NCBI RefSeq assembly: GCF_030929615.1
Contig: NZ_JAVFVU010000002.1
Span: forward strand, 113,227-177,226
Source: Dyadobacter sp. LHD-138
Lineage (GTDB): Bacteria > Bacteroidota > Bacteroidia > Cytophagales > Spirosomataceae
Reading direction: 5' to 3'
Length of the DNA stretch: 64,000 nucleotides
Positions 1 through 7,642 of the stretch are shown here, piece after piece. Every line of letters begins with the position of its first letter. Within the stretch, counting starts at the first letter, position 1. Made by a program: the position numbers and the translations under genes. A model generated the notes under the pieces. It ran no database searches and was not told where the DNA came from. It saw only the letters and a program-made list of their open reading frames with translations.

Positions 1-1
1 G

Positions 2-427
2 TACCAGTACGCCTACCGTTTCGGCTTGCCAAAAGAAACCCTGCCCGGACGTGAAAATGGTTTAACTGTTACAGGTGTTACGCCTGAAGGAGCCCCATTC
101 AGCAAAACCTGGAAAAAAGAGGAAATTGATACTTACTATGATAACGACAAGAATTACACGTCCATGTTCACTTTCAATAATGACTTTATCAAGCTTCGTC
201 AGGTGATTTTGAGCTACAACCTACCTGTAAGTAAAATGTCATTCATGAAATTACAATCTGCTTCGGTTTCACTGGTTGGTCGTAACCTGCTGCTGCTTTA
301 TAAGGATAAGAAAAACAATTATTTCGATCCTGAATCCAGCTATACCAATGGTAATGCACAGGGACTTGAAGCATTTGGGGTACCAAGAACAAGAAGTCTT
401 GGCCTGAACCTAACAGTGAAATTTTAA
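2..427 (+). CDS. SusC/RagA-type TonB-dependent outer membrane transporter, C-terminal fragment
   Basis: The reading frame is open from the window edge, so the start and most of the protein lie upstream; about 141 residues remain. The visible part has the typical end of SusC-family barrels: a Phe/Lys-rich turn, 'FIKLRQVILSYNLP', 'VSLVGRNLLLL' and a terminal 'SLGLNLTVKF' beta-strand. These proteins import oligomers or other bulky nutrients through the outer membrane using TonB energy, with a SusD lipoprotein as lid. The SusD gene starts 22 bases downstream, as usual for such pairs. The exported enzymes further down suggest the substrate is an amino-acid or amino-sugar derivative rather than a plain glycan; that is inference. 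No glycoside hydrolase is in view. Confidence 0.93.
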   Translation, partial: YQYAYRFGLPKETLPGRENGLTVTGVTPEGAPFSKTWKKEEIDTYYDNDKNYTSMFTFNNDFIKLRQVILSYNLPVSKMSFMKLQSASVSLVGRNLLLLYKDKKNNYFDPESSYTNGNAQGLEAFGVPRTRSLGLNLTVKF

Positions 428-449
428 TCATTAAAATATTTTAGTGAAT

Positions 450-2015
450 ATGAAAAAGTTTTTAAGATTACTATATCTGGCTCCCGCAGCCCTGCTCTTT
501 GCCTCTTGCGACAACGGGTTTGAAGAAATGAACATCAACCCGAATGCCTCACTTGAAGTAGTTCCGGGCTTCCTGTTTACAAGAGCACAACTTTCGGCTG
601 TCAGCAATAATTATACAGGCGCTGCCTATCTTACCATCGGTGGATCCATGCAGCATTTCGCAACTTATAAAGAGGTACCTGCGGCTGGAGATAAATATTT
701 CAACTATACGTATTCTACCGGCAGCTGGGGAATGTACGGTGGTACAGATCAGACCACCCAGGGTGCAGTCATTGATATCGAACAAGTGATCGATGCGCTT
801 TCCAAATCTGCCGATGATGTAAATAAACTTTCCTCATCACGTATCTGGAGAGCCTACATTTACCACAGGCTTACGGACCTGTACGGAGATATCCCATATT
901 CTGATGCTGCCAAGGCACTTACGGATAAAAATTACACACCGAAGTATGATCAGCAATCGGCTATTTACGCGGATTTATTGAAGGAGCTTGAAGCATCCAT
1001 CAATGCATTTGATGCCTCCAAAACTACTTTTGCGAAAGCTGATTTGATTTATGGAGGAGATATTACCAAATGGAAAAAATTCGGATATTCTCTGATGCTT
1101 CGTCTGGGGATGCGGCTTACACAGGTGGATCCGGCTATGGCCAAAACCTGGGTTCAGAAAGCTATTGCCGGAGGGGTTATTACGAGTGATTCCGACATTG
1201 CTACAATAGCCTACGTGGATGGTTCGGTTACAGCAAGCAGAAACTTTATTGCTACCGGTTTGATGAATTCCGACTATATCTCGCCGGGTGCAGATAATGT
1301 GGAAGGTGGTAAATTCGCCAAAACGTTGATTGATCATTTGAAAACGACCAAAGATCCTCGTTTGAATGTCATTTCAGTAGTTTGGACAAAAGCCTCTGCA
1401 AACGCTCCTTATGTTGCAGATACCGCTACGGCGCTTCAAAAAGGAATGCCGAATGCAGCTTTCAATTCCCGTCCTGCCGATTTCGACACGTATTCTGAGC
1501 CTAATCCGGCAACCATTTTGAAATACAATGCGCCATTACTGGTATTCACAAGTGCGGAAGTGCATTTGCTTTTAGCAGAAGCCTCGCTTCGTGGATGGTA
1601 TACCGCCACAACTGCGGAAGCCGAATACAACAGCGCCGTCACTTCCGGCCTTAAGCAATGGACATTGTTCGGTACTGCAGGTGTAATTTCAGATGCCAAA
1701 ATCAACGCATACCTCGCAGCCAATGCTTTCAAAACCGCCGGTACCGTTGATGAAAAAATGGAGCAGATCGGAACGCAGAAATGGGTAACGTTATTTTTGG
1801 AAGACGAATACGAAATTTTCTCCAACTGGAGACGTACCGGATATCCTAAGTTAACCCCAACAAATTATCCTGGTAACCTGACCGGAGGCAAAATCCCTAC
1901 CAGATTCCAGATCCCTGATTCAGAAGGCACCTACAATAAGGATAACTTCATCGAAGCCAGAACCAGACAGGGAGGTACCAATGACCTTTCCAGTGTTGTG
2001 TGGTGGGATAAATAA
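450..2015 (+). CDS. SusD/RagB-family outer membrane lipoprotein
   Basis: This is the substrate-binding lid partner of the SusC-type transporter just upstream. The N-terminus is a lipoprotein signal ending in a lipobox ('LLFASCDNG'), which places it on the outer membrane surface. The start of the mature part ('FEEMNINPNAS') and the C-terminal region with 'RRTGYPKL' and an Arg-rich tail are typical of the SusD-like branch, and about 521 residues is the normal length. A GTG lies two codons upstream at 444, but the ATG at 450 directly precedes the basic signal peptide and is preferred. The stop codon overlaps an ATG of the next frame, so coupling to the RidA gene is plausible. Confidence 0.95.
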   Translation: MKKFLRLLYLAPAALLFASCDNGFEEMNINPNASLEVVPGFLFTRAQLSAVSNNYTGAAYLTIGGSMQHFATYKEVPAAGDKYFNYTYSTGSWGMYGGTDQTTQGAVIDIEQVIDALSKSADDVNKLSSSRIWRAYIYHRLTDLYGDIPYSDAAKALTDKNYTPKYDQQSAIYADLLKELEASINAFDASKTTFAKADLIYGGDITKWKKFGYSLMLRLGMRLTQVDPAMAKTWVQKAIAGGVITSDSDIATIAYVDGSVTASRNFIATGLMNSDYISPGADNVEGGKFAKTLIDHLKTTKDPRLNVISVVWTKASANAPYVADTATALQKGMPNAAFNSRPADFDTYSEPNPATILKYNAPLLVFTSAEVHLLLAEASLRGWYTATTAEAEYNSAVTSGLKQWTLFGTAGVISDAKINAYLAANAFKTAGTVDEKMEQIGTQKWVTLFLEDEYEIFSNWRRTGYPKLTPTNYPGNLTGGKIPTRFQIPDSEGTYNKDNFIEARTRQGGTNDLSSVVWWDK

Positions 2016-2053
2016 TGTCGCAAATTCATTTTTTTTCAAATAACAATAGCCGT

Positions 2054-2518
2054 ATGAAAACAGAACGCAGATCGATCCTCAAAAAATTATTCGCCTCGGT
2101 AGCTGGTGTAACAGGTCTTGGCATCGCTTCTTCACAAGCAAAAGCTTTGGAGGCAGCACCTGAAAAGGAAGTTGGAAATGTTGTTAACCATCAGGATGTA
2201 CCACTGTTTTCAGGGCATACCAAATTCAATAACATGGTTTTCATTGCCGGAAAAGGAGCCCATTTTGAAGGCGACATTACTGCGCACACCAAACATGTTT
2301 TGGATGAGTTAGAAAAAGAATTGATCGCCGCAGGTTCTTCCATGAGCAAAGTTTTAAAATGCAGCGTATTCCTTCATGACCTTAACGATTACAAGGCTAT
2401 GAATGAAGCATACAAAGGTCGTTTCGGCAGCAAACCACCAGTTCGTACAACCGTTGCGGTGTATGGTGGCGTACCCGGAGATTCACTCGTTGAAATCGAC
2501 TGCATCGCTTATATCTAG
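2054..2518 (+). CDS. Exported RidA/YjgF/UK114-family protein
   Basis: RidA proteins hydrolyse the reactive enamines and imines released by PLP enzymes. The family core is clear in the C-terminal 110 residues: 'VLKCSVFLHDLNDYKAMNEA', 'FGSKPPVRTTVAV' (the conserved Arg for the carboxylate) and 'VEIDCIAYI'. Unlike the usual 125-residue cytosolic protein, this one has an N-terminal extension that reads as a twin-arginine signal ('ERRSILKKL', a hydrophobic stretch, then 'SSQAKA'). An in-frame ATG at 2015 overlapping the susD stop would add 13 residues; the ATG at 2054 gives a normal Tat signal and is preferred. The neighbour downstream is a PLP enzyme with the same kind of signal, which fits a shared periplasmic reaction. 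Confidence 0.9.
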   Translation: MKTERRSILKKLFASVAGVTGLGIASSQAKALEAAPEKEVGNVVNHQDVPLFSGHTKFNNMVFIAGKGAHFEGDITAHTKHVLDELEKELIAAGSSMSKVLKCSVFLHDLNDYKAMNEAYKGRFGSKPPVRTTVAVYGGVPGDSLVEIDCIAYI

Positions 2519-2526
2519 TAAAAAAC

Positions 2527-2572
2527 AAATGTCACTGAGACTGGTCTCCCCGATCACTCAGTGACATTTTTA
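2527..2572 (+). terminator. Hairpin after the RidA gene
   Basis: A perfect 13 bp inverted repeat (2527-2539 with 2557-2569, core 'tgtcactgag') is followed by a T-rich run. It lies between the RidA gene and the PLP enzyme, so it may act as a partial terminator inside the locus or separate two transcripts. Confidence 0.7.
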
Positions 2573-2606
2573 TTCCTATCCCTAACCATTTCAGTGCCGT
2601 AATATC

Positions 2607-3836
2607 ATGCTTAGCAGAAGAAAACTAATCAAACGTCTGTCGACCGTACCTCTTTTGGGTGGCCTGGTGGGGGGCGCAATTCCTTTTCAATCGGCCATCG
2701 CTTCAACGGGTCCGAAAGTACCGGCTCCAAGAGATTTATTTAAAGAATTAGGTGTGCGCACTTTCATCAATGCCGCCGGAACCCTTACCTACATGACCGG
2801 TTCGCTGATGCAGGATGAAGTACTTGAAACGATCAACTACGCATCGAAAGAATTTTGCATGCTTGACGAATTACAGGATAAGGTGGGTGAGAAAATCGCC
2901 AAACTTGTACATTCAGAAGCGGCTGTTGTTACTTCCGGCGCATTCTCGGCCATGACACTGGGCCTTGCCGGAATATTGACGGGTATGGACCTAAAAAAAG
3001 TGCAGCAACTGCCTCATCTGGAATACACCGGTATGAAGTCGGAGGTGATCTGCCAGAAAGGTCACGACATCGTTTACAACCATGCCTTGACCAACACGGG
3101 TTGCAAAATGGTGATGGTGGAAACGGTAGAAGAGCTTGAAAAAGCAATCAATGAAAGAACCGCTTTGATGCACTTTTTACATATCCAGTCGGATCAGGGA
3201 AAAATTATGCACGAAGAATGGGTTGCCATCGGTAAAAAACACAATATCCCTACTTCCATAGATATCGCTGCGGACGTACCACCGGTAGAAAACCTGTGGA
3301 AATTTAACGACATGGGTTTCAGCTTTGTAGTCGTTTCCGGCGGAAAGGCCATGCGCGGCCCGCAGAGTGCGGGATTATTAATGGGTAAAAAAGAAATTAT
3401 TGCCGCTGCACGTCAGCATATGCCACCCCGCGGTTTCAATATCGGTCGCGGGATGAAGGTAAACAAAGAAGAAATTCTGGGCATGTATGTGGCTGTGGAA
3501 AAATTCATTAACCAGGACTACAACAAACTTTGGAAAAGCTGGGAAACCAGCGTAGCCCTGATTGAAAATGCAGTCAAAACAATTCCGGGCGTTTCTACGC
3601 AGGTTACCGTGAACCCTTTGGGAAATCACACACCGACTTTAAAAATCAGCTGGGATACTTCGAAAACAAAATTCGAAGGCAAAGATCTGATGGAAGCGAT
3701 GCGAAAAGGAACGCCGTCTATCGAAGTTGGCGGTGGTGGAAAAGGTGGTGTCAACGTAACAGCCTGGATGCTTAAGCCCGGACAGGATAAAATTGTTGCT
3801 ACAAGATTAAAAGAGGAACTTTCAAAAATATCCTGA
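2607..3836 (+). CDS. Exported SelA-like PLP-dependent enzyme (aminotransferase class V fold)
   Basis: The fold is that of the SelA/DgaE branch of PLP enzymes, which includes D-glucosaminate-6-phosphate ammonia-lyase and related lyases or synthases. Residues 41-60 carry the family start ('LGVRTFINAAGTL'). The cofactor Lys is K247 in 'VVSGGKAMRGPQ', and the Asp that contacts the pyridine ring is D219 in 'SIDIAAD'. About 409 residues is the usual length plus a signal. The first 33 residues are a strong Tat signal ('SRRKLIKRL', hydrophobic stretch, 'QSAIAS'), as expected for an enzyme that must fold around its cofactor before export. Selenocysteine synthesis is unlikely: the protein is exported and no selA/selB context is present. 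A beta-elimination or ammonia-lyase role coupled to RidA is inferred. Confidence 0.88.
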   Translation: MLSRRKLIKRLSTVPLLGGLVGGAIPFQSAIASTGPKVPAPRDLFKELGVRTFINAAGTLTYMTGSLMQDEVLETINYASKEFCMLDELQDKVGEKIAKLVHSEAAVVTSGAFSAMTLGLAGILTGMDLKKVQQLPHLEYTGMKSEVICQKGHDIVYNHALTNTGCKMVMVETVEELEKAINERTALMHFLHIQSDQGKIMHEEWVAIGKKHNIPTSIDIAADVPPVENLWKFNDMGFSFVVVSGGKAMRGPQSAGLLMGKKEIIAAARQHMPPRGFNIGRGMKVNKEEILGMYVAVEKFINQDYNKLWKSWETSVALIENAVKTIPGVSTQVTVNPLGNHTPTLKISWDTSKTKFEGKDLMEAMRKGTPSIEVGGGGKGGVNVTAWMLKPGQDKIVATRLKEELSKIS

Positions 3837-3847
3837 TTGATTAGATT

Positions 3848-3952
3848 AAGTAGCTGTTGGCCATAAGCGATTAGCTCAGTAACCAGATGATTAATAGATT
3901 ATTATAAAAATTAATAATATAAACTATTTTTTTCCACTACTTAAGATCGGCA
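3848..3952 (-). repeat. Dispersed ~100 bp repeat, copy 1 (heptamer block plus conserved tail)
   Basis: This stretch matches, in inverted orientation, 41925-42031. It has a heptamer-phased block (AAGTAGC, TGTTGGC, CATAAGC, GATTAGC at 3848-3875) followed by a well-conserved tail containing 'tcagtaacc', 'gatgattaatag' and 'aataatataaacta'. Copy 2 has one extra heptamer. It fills the gap between the PLP enzyme and the amidohydrolase. No coding potential is seen. Confidence 0.85.
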
Positions 3953-3986
3953 AACAGTGGTCATTAACTATTCCTAAATCCGTAAT

Positions 3987-5264
3987 ATGAAACGAATATT
4001 TTTATCCATTTGTATTCTGGCGGGCTGTTGCAGTATTTCCGCAAATGCCCAGAAATACAGCATCCTGATCAAAGGCGGTCACGTGATCGACCCAAAAAAT
4101 AACATCAATGGCATCATGGACGTTGCGCTTAACGGCGACACGGTAAAAAGCGTGGCAAAAAACATTGATCCGAAACTTGCTGTTCAGGTGGTGAATGCCA
4201 AAGGGATGTATGTAACACCTGGGTTAATTGACATGCACTCCCACAACTTCTTCGGAACAAAAATGGACCAGACTTACAGCAATGGACCTAATGCGCTTCC
4301 GCCGGATGGCTTTACGCTGCGTACGGGGGTTACAACGGTGGTTGATGCGGGTTGTGCGGGCTGGAAATCTTTTGCCGACTTCAAAAAACAGACCATCGAC
4401 ATTTCAAAAACGCGTGTACTGTCGTTTTTGAACATTGTTGGAGAAGGTATGCGTGGCGGAACTTATGAGCAAAATATTGCGGATATGGACCCGGTTAATA
4501 CGGCAAGAGTCGCCAAAGAAAACCCGGACTATGTTGTCGGTGTTAAATTGGCCCACTTTAACGGCCATGACTGGACGCCTACGGACAAGGCCGTTGAAGC
4601 CGGAAAACTGGCCAATATTCCTGTCATGATCGACTTTGGCGGAAGCACACCGGTACTCTCGATTGAAGAATTGTTTTTGCAGCATCTACGTCCCGGCGAT
4701 ATTTTCACCCATTGTTTTGGCCAGTTGGCAAGCCGCGAACCCATTCTGGATGTTAAGACGGGTAAAATAAAACCGTTCGTTTACGAAGCACGTAAAAAAG
4801 GAATCCTTTTTGATGTTGGTTATGGTGGGATCAGTTTTGCTTTTTCCCAGGCGATTCCGGCCGTTAAAAGCGGGTTTTATCCCAACACGATCAGCACGGA
4901 TATTCACACCGGCAGTATGAACAACGCCATGAAAGATATGCTGAATGTCATGTCCAAGTTCCTTGCCATGGGAATGGACCTGCAAAGCGTTATCAAAGCG
5001 AGTACCTGGGCCCCGGCACAGGCCATTCACAGAGAACAGCTTGGCAGTTTAACCGTTGGAGGCCTTGCCGATGTAGCCGTGCTGCGTATGCTTAAAGGGA
5101 ATTTCAGCATGAATGACACCGGCGTTTTTGGCTTCTTTGACTACACAGGAACGAAAATTACGGGAAAAGAAAAACTGGAATGCGAACTTACAATTCGCGC
5201 TGGAAAAGTGGTTTATGATTTAAATGGAATCACCACGCCGATCGTTTTATCAAAAAGAAATTAA
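3987..5264 (+). CDS. Exported amidohydrolase/deacetylase-family metallohydrolase
   Basis: This is an amidohydrolase-superfamily TIM-barrel enzyme of the group often labelled dihydroorotase-like (Enterococcus EF_0837 type), which in other bacteria is encoded beside SelA/DgaE-like PLP enzymes. The metal ligands are visible: H84 and H86 in 'GLIDMHSHNF', probable bridging K187 in 'VVGVKLAHF', H242 in 'FTHCFGQ' and D305 in 'ISTDIHTGS'. Residues 1-21 are a Sec signal ('MKRIFLSICILAGCC' to 'ANA'), so it acts in the periplasm; the Cys pair in the signal could also suggest a lipoprotein, but no standard lipobox follows. Length (425) is normal. It probably hydrolyses an N-acyl or cyclic amide bond to feed the PLP enzyme; the substrate is unknown. 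Confidence 0.9.
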   Translation: MKRIFLSICILAGCCSISANAQKYSILIKGGHVIDPKNNINGIMDVALNGDTVKSVAKNIDPKLAVQVVNAKGMYVTPGLIDMHSHNFFGTKMDQTYSNGPNALPPDGFTLRTGVTTVVDAGCAGWKSFADFKKQTIDISKTRVLSFLNIVGEGMRGGTYEQNIADMDPVNTARVAKENPDYVVGVKLAHFNGHDWTPTDKAVEAGKLANIPVMIDFGGSTPVLSIEELFLQHLRPGDIFTHCFGQLASREPILDVKTGKIKPFVYEARKKGILFDVGYGGISFAFSQAIPAVKSGFYPNTISTDIHTGSMNNAMKDMLNVMSKFLAMGMDLQSVIKASTWAPAQAIHREQLGSLTVGGLADVAVLRMLKGNFSMNDTGVFGFFDYTGTKITGKEKLECELTIRAGKVVYDLNGITTPIVLSKRN

Positions 5265-5389
5265 AATAGATTTTAGTAAATCAGAGGGTAATTTGCCTTT
5301 ATATTTTGGATTGCAAACCAATACAGTGATGTAAAAGGTATGCAGTCCAAATTTAGCTTGTCAGCCCTCAGTCATATCCAATCAACTTC

Positions 5390-6319
5390 ATGAAATTTAA
5401 ATTCATTGCTGCCGCAGCACTTTTATTCAGCTTAAGTTTTTCCCGCCAGTCGCAGGCCCAAACCATTTCAAAAGAAGAACTCACTTTCCTTACCTCGGAA
5501 TGGAAAGGTGAAAGATTCCCTGACGGAAGGCCGAAAGTATCGGATGATCTTGTCCGCCGCGTTAAAAATATATCGATTGAAGAAGCCTGGGTGGTCCTTC
5601 AGAATGAAGGCTACAACTGTCAGTTTGATGGCAACTGGAAAATGATCCATACCGACGTAACTGTTTCAGGCCGCGCACTGACAGCCCAGTTTATGCCTTC
5701 GCGACCTGATCTTGAAAAAAATATTAAAGAACGAGGTAACAAAAACGGGCGTTCGGGAAACACCAATTCCTGGCCGATCGAAATGTTATCCAAAGGGGAC
5801 GTTTATGTAGCGGACGGTTTTGGGAAAATTGCCAGCGGAACATTGATCGGCGATAATCTAGGCAATTCAATTTTCTCTAAAACAGGGAATGGAGTTGTTT
5901 TTGATGCCTCTGCACGTGATTTAGACGGACTTTCCCAAATTCAAGGCTTCAATGCTTTTGTAAGAGATTGGGATCCTTCCTATTTGAAAGACGTCGTACT
6001 AACGGGTTTAAACACGCCAATCCGCATTGGAAGAGCGGTGGTGTTGCCTGGAGATCTCGTTTTGGCAAAAAGAGAAGGGGTTATTTTTATACCATCACAT
6101 ATGGCTGAAAAAGTTATTCTAACCGCTGAATTTTTAACTATCCGGGACAAGTTCGCCATACAGATGCTGAAAGAGGGAAAATATGCGCCCGGCCAGATTG
6201 ACAGCCAATGGTCCGATACTCTGAAAGAGGACTTTCTTAAATGGCTGGATAAAAATCCAAAGGAGCTTCCGATGAAACGTTCTGATTTGGACGAATACAT
6301 GAAAAAAAGAACCTGGTAA
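5390..6319 (+). CDS. Exported RraA-family protein (HMG/CHA aldolase-like)
   Basis: RraA-fold proteins include the RNase E regulator RraA and class II pyruvate aldolases acting on 4-hydroxy-4-methyl-2-oxoglutarate or oxaloacetate. The core motifs are present: 'GDVYVADGFG' (about 136-145), 'LIGDNLGN' and 'GVVFDASARDLDG', whose R176-D177 correspond to the substrate-binding Arg and metal-binding Asp. Residues 1-24 form a Sec signal ('AAAALLFSLSF', 'SQAQ'). A regulator of RNase E would have no reason to be exported, so an aldolase or lyase role is favoured. At 309 residues it is longer than classic RraA (about 160) because of N- and C-terminal additions. It lies 125 bases after the amidohydrolase. 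Confidence 0.88.
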   Translation: MKFKFIAAAALLFSLSFSRQSQAQTISKEELTFLTSEWKGERFPDGRPKVSDDLVRRVKNISIEEAWVVLQNEGYNCQFDGNWKMIHTDVTVSGRALTAQFMPSRPDLEKNIKERGNKNGRSGNTNSWPIEMLSKGDVYVADGFGKIASGTLIGDNLGNSIFSKTGNGVVFDASARDLDGLSQIQGFNAFVRDWDPSYLKDVVLTGLNTPIRIGRAVVLPGDLVLAKREGVIFIPSHMAEKVILTAEFLTIRDKFAIQMLKEGKYAPGQIDSQWSDTLKEDFLKWLDKNPKELPMKRSDLDEYMKKRTW

Positions 6320-6328
6320 ATAAATCTG

Positions 6329-6365
6329 GGAAGAAAAGCGGAAGTATCATTTCCATTTTTCTTCC
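6329..6365 (+). terminator. Possible terminator after the RraA-like gene
   Basis: Inverted repeat 'ggaagaaaa' (6329-6337) with 'ttttcttcc' (6357-6365), with additional inner pairing of 'ggaa' and 'ttcc'. There is no long T run after it, so it is a weak call. Confidence 0.45.
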
Positions 6366-6408
6366 TAAAAATGCATCCGTTTTGAAATTGCATAATTAAC
6401 ATATTTTT

Positions 6409-7515
6409 ATGAACATTTATAAGCTTTTATCTGGTATTGCTATATTGTGCCTGGTTGTCGCGCTCTATCTCGTCATGACCGGGAGTCTCGCAGAGGCCGG
6501 TCCATTCTTCATAGGTTTCTTTCTTGCTTTGGCGATCAGTTTTAGAGGTTCGGAAACACTCAAAGGATTCACCTATACAACAATAATTTTTGCAGCGGTT
6601 ACCACGGCGTTGTGCTATCCTCAATATTTCCAGGAATTTAACGGGTTTAAATTTGCCGTTTTAATTACCCCGCTCATCCAGCTCATCATGTTTGGTATGG
6701 GAACTTCTATGAGTTTTGATGACTTCGTCGGTGTGGTTAGAATGCCGAGAGGTGTTTTTATAGGGGTATTCAGCCACTTTTTAATTATGCCGCTTTTAGG
6801 ATTTACCCTGGCCAGCGTCAGCGGTTTTCCAGCTGAAATTGCTGCCGGTATCATCCTGATCGGGTGTTCGCCAAACGGCATGGCTTCGAACGTGATCTCT
6901 TATCTGGCGAAAGCAAATCTTGCACTTTCGATTACCATTACGGCCATTTCTACAATGCTTGCCCCTATTATGACGCCTATGTTGATGAAACTTTATGCCG
7001 GTGCTTTTGTAGAAATTGATATGCTTCACATGATGTGGGATATCGTCAAAATGGTGATTTTACCGATCGGAGCAGGATTAATTTTCAACAAATTATTCAC
7101 CGGAAAAGCAAAATGGCTGGACGATGCCATGCCGCTGGTTTCGATGTCGGGTATTGCTTTTATTATCGTAATCATTACAGCCGCCGGTAGAGACAGCCTG
7201 CTGACGATCGGCCCAACACTAATTTTATTGGTATTGATCCATAATCTTCTAGGTTACACGCTGGGTTACTGGTCGGGCAGATTGTTCAAAATGAATGAGC
7301 GCGATTGCCGCACCATTGCCATCGAAGTTGGTATGCAAAATGGCGGTCTTGCGTCAGGCATCGCCAAAGAAATGGGAAAAATGGCCACCGTAGGACTTGC
7401 GCCGGCGGTTTTCGGCCCCCTGATGAATATTACCGGATCAATCCTGGCATCCTACTGGCACCGTAAACCAACCGGAGACGAGGCTACCTACGTTGAAACG
7501 GGCAGAGCCCATTAA
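6409..7515 (+). CDS. Bile acid:sodium symporter (BASS) family transporter
   Basis: An inner-membrane protein of 368 residues with about ten hydrophobic segments. It carries the BASS signatures 'FGMGTSMSFDDF' (about 95-106), 'ILIGCSPNGMASNVISYLAK' (the sodium-binding crossover region) and 'IEVGMQNGGLAS' near 302-313. Family members import organic anions such as bile acids, pantothenate or 2-keto acids with sodium. At the end of a locus that should yield a small organic acid in the periplasm, import of that product into the cytoplasm is the likely job; the exact substrate cannot be read from the sequence. Confidence 0.9.
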   Translation: MNIYKLLSGIAILCLVVALYLVMTGSLAEAGPFFIGFFLALAISFRGSETLKGFTYTTIIFAAVTTALCYPQYFQEFNGFKFAVLITPLIQLIMFGMGTSMSFDDFVGVVRMPRGVFIGVFSHFLIMPLLGFTLASVSGFPAEIAAGIILIGCSPNGMASNVISYLAKANLALSITITAISTMLAPIMTPMLMKLYAGAFVEIDMLHMMWDIVKMVILPIGAGLIFNKLFTGKAKWLDDAMPLVSMSGIAFIIVIITAAGRDSLLTIGPTLILLVLIHNLLGYTLGYWSGRLFKMNERDCRTIAIEVGMQNGGLASGIAKEMGKMATVGLAPAVFGPLMNITGSILASYWHRKPTGDEATYVETGRAH

Positions 7516-7530
7516 CAAAAAAACATGCAA

Positions 7531-7617
7531 GTTATGACGCCCAAGCCCTGAAAGGGCGTCATAACTTAGCATCGGGCAACGCCCGATGACTCTCGCCCGG
7601 TGAATCCGATCACGGAT
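7531..7617. repeat. REP-like cluster of three hairpins
   Basis: Three adjoining inverted repeats fill the gap after the BASS gene: a perfect 12 bp stem (7531-7542 with 7554-7565, 'gttatgacgccc'), an 8 bp stem with a 3-base loop (7570-7577 with 7581-7588, 'catcgggc') and a 5 bp stem (7604-7617). The architecture, a GC-rich stem with an AAA-containing loop, an A/T spacer and a second GC-rich stem, recurs at 11228-11272 and 13845-13900. It lies between convergent genes and could also terminate both. Confidence 0.75.
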
Positions 7618-7642
7618 GGATATGATCTCGATGGTGAGTAGA

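Noticed and set aside
2607..3836. Selenocysteine synthase SelA
   Set aside because: The fold is SelA-like, but the protein carries a Tat signal and no selenium gene is near.
5390..6319. Menaquinone methyltransferase (an old label for RraA-fold proteins) or RNase E regulator
   Set aside because: No SAM-binding motif is present, and a signal peptide rules out contact with RNase E.
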